Assembly: GCA_003482905.1 (NCBI GenBank)
Contig: DMXM01000003.1
Span: 1 to 64,000, forward strand
Origin: Elusimicrobiota bacterium
GTDB lineage: Bacteria; Elusimicrobiota; Elusimicrobia; Elusimicrobiales; UBA9959
Direction of reading: 5' to 3'
Length of the DNA stretch: 64,000 bases
The notes below the pieces were generated by a model. It ran no database searches. It was given only the letters and a program-made list of their open reading frames with translations, and was not told the DNA's origin. A program made the position numbers and the translations under genes. Positions 60,701 through 64,000 of the stretch are shown in pieces. Numbering within the stretch: position 1 is the first letter of the stretch; each line of letters begins with the position of its first letter.

Positions 60701-63700
60701 GCCAGCACCAGGTCGCCGGCCACGTCGTTGCCGCCCATCACCACGTTGGACGGGATCTCCCGCACCAGCATGGGCATAGTGTTGATAGGCGAGGTGGTAA
60801 GCGTGATGACGTTGGGAATGCCTATGGTGAAGTTCGCGGCCGAGGAGATGGAGAGGGCGGCCGTGCTGCCTATGATGGCGAACTGTGACATATCGTAGCT
60901 GATAAAGGCACAGGCCGTGTTGGTAGTTACGATTATAGGGGATTTCAGCGCTATATTGACGGTGCTGGACGAATAAGACTCGTTGCCGTAGCTGGCCAGG
61001 TACGGGTACGCGCCGGCGGAGTTGCTGGCGGTATCCACGGAGTCCAGGATACAGTTGTCGTTGGAGTCTTTCCAGACCTTTATCAGGTCTATATCCGAGT
61101 CGTTGGATGTCCCGCGGCGGCTCAGCCTTATAGCCTCCACGCGGGCCGAGGTCTTGTCCGTTACCAGGCGCATGGCCAGTACGCCCACGTTCTTATCGTT
61201 CTGCGTCACGCTCACCGGCGAGATATCCTCGGGTGTCATGGTGACATTGTTCATCGTCGGAAGCAGCGTGTTCATCTGGCTGACCACCGGCGACAGGAAC
61301 TGGGCGACATGGCCGGAATTTTCCGGGCCGAACAGGAAATTGGTCTCGAACGGCACCTCTATCCCCAAGACGTCGTTCTGGGGGCTCAGCAGAACATTGG
61401 AGAACCTGGACGTCTTGTCTATATCCACGGAAACGAAGATGACCGTGGGGGTTGACCTTATGACCACGTAATCCTGGTTATTCAGCTCCGGGTCCTTAAC
61501 AGCTATGGTGGCCTTGCCCACCGGGTCGTTGACGCCGAAGCGGCCGGTGCCGATGAGGGTGTCCGAGGTGTTCAGGCCTGTGGCGGCGTCGCGGTCGAAC
61601 ACGCCGTTGCCGTTGTCTTTCCAGACCTTTATCACCTCCGCGTCTTCGTCGTAGCCGGCCAGGCCGGCCGGCTGCTTGCGGGACAGCCTGACCCCCTGCC
61701 AGCGCACGCCGTAGCCCGACGTGGTCAGGGCCATCCGCATTACCGGGTAATTGAGCCAGCCCTGGTATACCATGCCGCCGATAACGCTGTTGTTGGCGTG
61801 GTTGACCACCGGGGTATTGAAGGCCCCGCGGGTGACCGCGGTCAGGGCCCCGGCGGCGGTGCCGGCGTAACTTATTATTTCGTTGTCCACCACCGCGTAG
61901 CCCGAAGCGGGAATGCCCGCCGTGGAGGTCACCAGCCAGGCGGCGTCCACGGGACCCGGGCTGGCGACGTCCTGCGCCAGGCGCAGGGAAGGCGCGGAGC
62001 CGGCATTGTCCGGCGAGAAGATAGAAGCGGCCAGCACGGTCACGGTACTGGGGCTGGAGACGATCTCGCGGACCTTGGAAACATAGGTCAGATTGGAATT
62101 AGCCGCGGAGAAGTAATTCGGCAGCGAGAGGGAGTTCTTGGCCGGATCGTCCGTAGCGGGGCTGTTCTGCGGCAGCGAATCCGCCTTAAGATAGGCGCCC
62201 AGGTAGCGCGGGTTGCCCAGCGGATCGTTAGGCATGGCCGAGGCGCGTATATCGTAGGTCAGGAAATAACGCGGGGACATGGAATTATTGAGCGCCTCCA
62301 GGTCCGTGACCACGCGCCGCTCGGAGGCAAAATCCACCCGCGCGGTCAGGGGGCCGTAGATGGTATTGCCGAATGTGCCGGACCCGACCATAACGTCGGA
62401 GGCGCCGAGGAAGCCGTTATTGTCCGCGTCGTGCCAGACCTTGACCGCGGAGACGTCGTTTATGGCCGTGCCGTCCTGCATGACCGTGCCGGTGGCGTAA
62501 ACCATCATCCAGCGCCACATGGCGTCTGCCACGCTGGTCTTGATCGTGAAAACCATGACCGGCTGATTCTGCGCCTGCTGCTGCAGCGTCGGCCCAAGTA
62601 CGGTATCGGTGGCCTTCACTACGACCTCGTCGGCGTACTCGCGCACCTTTCCCACCAGCGAGAGGGTCTTGCCGGGGGCGGTGACGCCCACATTAACCGT
62701 GCTCATATGCTTCGGCGAGGTTATCATGAAGTAATCCGTGCTGCGCAGGGCCACGCCGATATATGAGAAGTTGGAGACATTGGCCAGCGGGTCGATGTCG
62801 TAGGCCACGAAGTAGTCCTTGGGCACGTTGTAAATAACCTGCCCGTCCAGCGCGCCGCCCGTTCCTATCATGGGCAGGACGGCCTGGCCGGAAACTACCG
62901 TGCCTGTGGACCAGTCCGCTATCGCGGTGGCCTCGGCGCCGCGGGTAAGCCCGCCGAAAGCGTTGGAAAGGACGTCCACGCTGGAATAATATATGACCTC
63001 TTTCAGGGACGGGTCGGCCTGGCCGTCGTTCATGATAAGACGGCCCGGCGCCATGGGGAAGGGGCTGTCGGCCGGGAAGAATTTTTGGATGTCGTAAACA
63101 CGAAGCACCGTGTCTGTGGCCAGCAGCGGGGCCTTCAGCGTATCGTACGGGAAGGTGCGGACACTGGGGGCTATCAGCAGCACCTCGGTATCCTTCACCG
63201 TGCCGGTGGTCTCCAGCAGGCCGTCAAGGGTGGAGTCGTACCAGATGCTGATCTTCTTGACGTCCGTAACCTTGTTCCAGGCCGGGGTATTACCGTTCTC
63301 CGCCCCGGTCACCCAGCGGTCCAGCTTTAGGCCGCTCCAGATGGCCGACCCCTGAGAGCCGTTTATCTGCATCGTCAGCCTGACTACGGCCTTATCCTTG
63401 TCGTTCTGGGTAACAAAAGAGGGCTTGGCGAAGTCGTTGGGCTGGGACTTGTTGACGTCCGCCAGGTAAACGATATCGGCCGTGGCGTAAAGCGGTATCG
63501 TGGAGGAAACTACCGGCTGGAAAGCCCCTACCCAGCCGTCGATCAGGTTGACGCCGGAGTTCTCAAGGCGGGCGCCGTGGGTCATATTGGGCACGGAGTC
63601 CGGCCCGAACTCGTAGACTACGTAATAGGTGCGGGTGCTGATCGAAATGGCGCCGTCCAGGCCGGGGTTTATCAGCGGCAGGACGAACGTGTCCGGGTCC

Positions 63701-64000
63701 TGGATATCGTAGGACGGCGGGTTCACCGGGTCCGTGACCTCCTTGTCTATACTGGGGGCGAAGATGCCGTCGCCCAGCGTCGGGTCGCCGCCGGAGGAGT
63801 CCAGGAACAGGCGCACGCTCTTCAAGTCGGCGCCGGAGCCCGTGCCCGTCTTTATGATCTTGAACGCCTTCAGCACGCCGGTAAAATTCTCGGTCCAGGC
63901 CTTTATCTCCAGGAAGCCGACGCGGCCCTGGCCCTGCTCCACGTAGGTGTACTGGCCCAGGGTCAGCGTGGTGGTGCCGACGGAGGGCTGCCACCAGGCC
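57781..64000 (-). CDS. Giant repeat-containing surface protein, 5' end beyond window
   Basis: At least 2,073 aa and still open at the window edge, without a start or signal in view. Six or more repeats of about 230-270 aa share a pattern like AIWSGLKLDRW, VTDVKKISIWYDS and a calcium-loop-like DADNNGFLG or DSNDNCILD. Later come DINGDNIPDNFD and DIDGDRLLDFE (thrombospondin-3-like Ca loops) and one fibronectin-III domain (QAYTLKWDSSADGES to YRVRSWNFAGLHSEW). The last 100 residues (SNYPNPVDL, INYTLNDNAEVTITLYDLLGYVVREF, WDGRNGLGGYVSKGGYIVRV) form a FlgD-like/T9SS-like sorting domain. Exported or surface-attached; adhesion is likely. Next to the PorV-like gene, which supports T9SS-like export. Confidence 0.82.
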   Translation of the reverse strand, partial: AWWQPSVGTTTLTLGQYTYVEQGQGRVGFLEIKAWTENFTGVLKAFKIIKTGTGSGADLKSVRLFLDSSGGDPTLGDGIFAPSIDKEVTDPVNPPSYDIQDPDTFVLPLINPGLDGAISISTRTYYVVYEFGPDSVPNMTHGARLENSGVNLIDGWVGAFQPVVSSTIPLYATADIVYLADVNKSQPNDFAKPSFVTQNDKDKAVVRLTMQINGSQGSAIWSGLKLDRWVTGAENGNTPAWNKVTDVKKISIWYDSTLDGLLETTGTVKDTEVLLIAPSVRTFPYDTLKAPLLATDTVLRVYDIQKFFPADSPFPMAPGRLIMNDGQADPSLKEVIYYSSVDVLSNAFGGLTRGAEATAIADWSTGTVVSGQAVLPMIGTGGALDGQVIYNVPKDYFVAYDIDPLANVSNFSYIGVALRSTDYFMITSPKHMSTVNVGVTAPGKTLSLVGKVREYADEVVVKATDTVLGPTLQQQAQNQPVMVFTIKTSVADAMWRWMMVYATGTVMQDGTAINDVSAVKVWHDADNNGFLGASDVMVGSGTFGNTIYGPLTARVDFASERRVVTDLEALNNSMSPRYFLTYDIRASAMPNDPLGNPRYLGAYLKADSLPQNSPATDDPAKNSLSLPNYFSAANSNLTYVSKVREIVSSPSTVTVLAASIFSPDNAGSAPSLRLAQDVASPGPVDAAWLVTSTAGIPASGYAVVDNEIISYAGTAAGALTAVTRGAFNTPVVNHANNSVIGGMVYQGWLNYPVMRMALTTSGYGVRWQGVRLSRKQPAGLAGYDEDAEVIKVWKDNGNGVFDRDAATGLNTSDTLIGTGRFGVNDPVGKATIAVKDPELNNQDYVVIRSTPTVIFVSVDIDKTSRFSNVLLSPQNDVLGIEVPFETNFLFGPENSGHVAQFLSPVVSQMNTLLPTMNNVTMTPEDISPVSVTQNDKNVGVLAMRLVTDKTSARVEAIRLSRRGTSNDSDIDLIKVWKDSNDNCILDSVDTASNSAGAYPYLASYGNESYSSSTVNIALKSPIIVTTNTACAFISYDMSQFAIIGSTAALSISSAANFTIGIPNVITLTTSPINTMPMLVREIPSNVVMGGNDVAGDLVLAGGVNQAQINAPMIRFNLITEAGNARWSAIKVQRTGASNDPAAPFGKNGDVKFIRIYQDSNQNDMLDVNDTNISEARSTLAIPFTSTDTLPFNLVLASTTGFPAEGRIYIGEAELASYSGSGVDAGTGKPYLRVFSRGEKLGDFNTPVVTHAARVAVRKVDVFDQENPLNTQTHIQLSQSQTLSPLPQTYFAVYDLGEMAIKANKVGLMIRDKSWIVVNAPHDISPNVFVGISKALPRGTYVDIYPFSSSLVPVKAVNVTVKSVNIAPKSAEKNTRNVPMMTFTMATLADYVMLGQIKFQQSGSISSTTVGFGDGDLAGVALWKDDGDGAFSPVGDKRLGFTLHSATNPFVDGVFISITDGNLPYMMISTAPTILHLACDISSAADLSGADIMGHLAGLTLGAFTDLRGVGGMPLAAGQHYADTYPMDSNQILISPAIIPLTPVYSPVMLASNGYPAYALLDSSGNVVMGAGNLPLADTSRWRTNYTASGCRADEPLIDINGDNIPDNFDYYGSGKCNNISLNNSGIPTFDIDGDRLLDFESNIDYVPDRIINDGTGKPLYFIGDNVQNVKLLLAVSELGAVPSVWASKTTELPAMWNPSSGLVTGYELSLGGSFADPTGIKNTWQSAGSALAGKVTNVALSPGHFTHLTSRIDVNTSSFSVVSAEGFAAEGVVYVGNEIMVVTKIDGTTFKINERGAQGSFRGPHTAWGETVSDRGYVLSVRGIMADGRYIPSESGVPIMIYRIDTTYPTTPGAPEPQVAKGVSSGQAYTLKWDSSADGESNVMSYEIQEREGTNPVWHTVAAIPGFKTGGAINNIYTIGDPVSPGETPRPFGKYYTYRVRSWNFAGLHSEWSAVSTPAGTTIGAELLSKVSNYPNPVDLRKGGVEGRTVINYTLNDNAEVTITLYDLLGYVVREFKFTSGADGGKLGPNFVIWDGRNGLGGYVSKGGYIVRVKAASPKGSKVIMRKVGVIH

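Overview
The window looks like a chromosomal segment of a GC-rich, Gram-negative bacterium with peptidoglycan. Evidence for the envelope: class A PBP, Ddl, Alr, OmpA/MotB, periplasmic parvulins, a PorV-like outer-membrane barrel. The gene mix suggests the phylum Elusimicrobiota: a GYF-like N-terminus on a Pro/Ala-rich membrane protein, a PorV-TPR protein, giant FlgD-like-CTD surface proteins, and housekeeping genes scattered between single-gene units. This assignment is an inference from style; no rRNA is present.

Layout. 1-7.7 kb: truncated ORF6N gene, AddA/RecB-like helicase-nuclease, receiver-only regulator, XRE regulator, a candidate orphan structured RNA (4543-4928, minus), polysaccharide deacetylase, a small unknown gene and an SDR-DUF2867 protein. 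7.8-16.8 kb: monomeric isocitrate dehydrogenase, Ycf46-like AAA ATPase, tRNA-Arg(CCG), alaS, a DUF4105-like protein, and the phosphate genes pit and its DUF47 partner. 16.8-19.4 kb: phoR and phoB. A tandem array of five exactly 11-bp-phased PHO-box-like repeats lies upstream of the DUF47-pit pair. 19.5-25.7 kb: receiver protein, tilS, nnrE, a Yip1-like protein, sppA and two overlapping GGDEF diguanylate cyclases.

25.8-33.1 kb is a defence island read on the minus strand: an AbiEi/AbiEii-type toxin-antitoxin pair and a four-gene Wadjet operon (jetABCD, every junction overlapping). tmRNA (ssrA) follows at 33.3-33.7 kb with its own promoter and terminator. 34-48.5 kb holds mfd, alr, a perfect 30-bp inverted repeat, PBP1A, two parvulin-type isomerases, pdxA, a PrcB-like protein, the GYF-like protein, ddl and mnmA.

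48.6-64 kb is the most unusual region. All genes point left: a giant (>2,070 aa) repeat-containing surface protein with FN3 and a FlgD-like/T9SS-like C-terminal domain, a PorV-like barrel fused to TPRs, a FliF(C-terminal)-TM-FliG-TPR fusion, a 764-aa coiled-coil protein, FlbD, MotA, MotB and a lipoprotein. No rod, hook, filament, FliM/FliN or export gene is present in the window. This looks like a stripped-down flagellar-type motor joined to outer-membrane and surface components, perhaps for gliding. A probable c-di-GMP-I riboswitch precedes the PorV-TPR gene, which fits with the two diguanylate cyclases. Two copies of a structured, covarying RNA-like element lie between genes of this cluster.

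Promoters of the TTGACA/TATAAT type are readable at many genes. Several genes have the -10 hexamer only 6-9 nt from the start codon and no Shine-Dalgarno, which points to leaderless messages.
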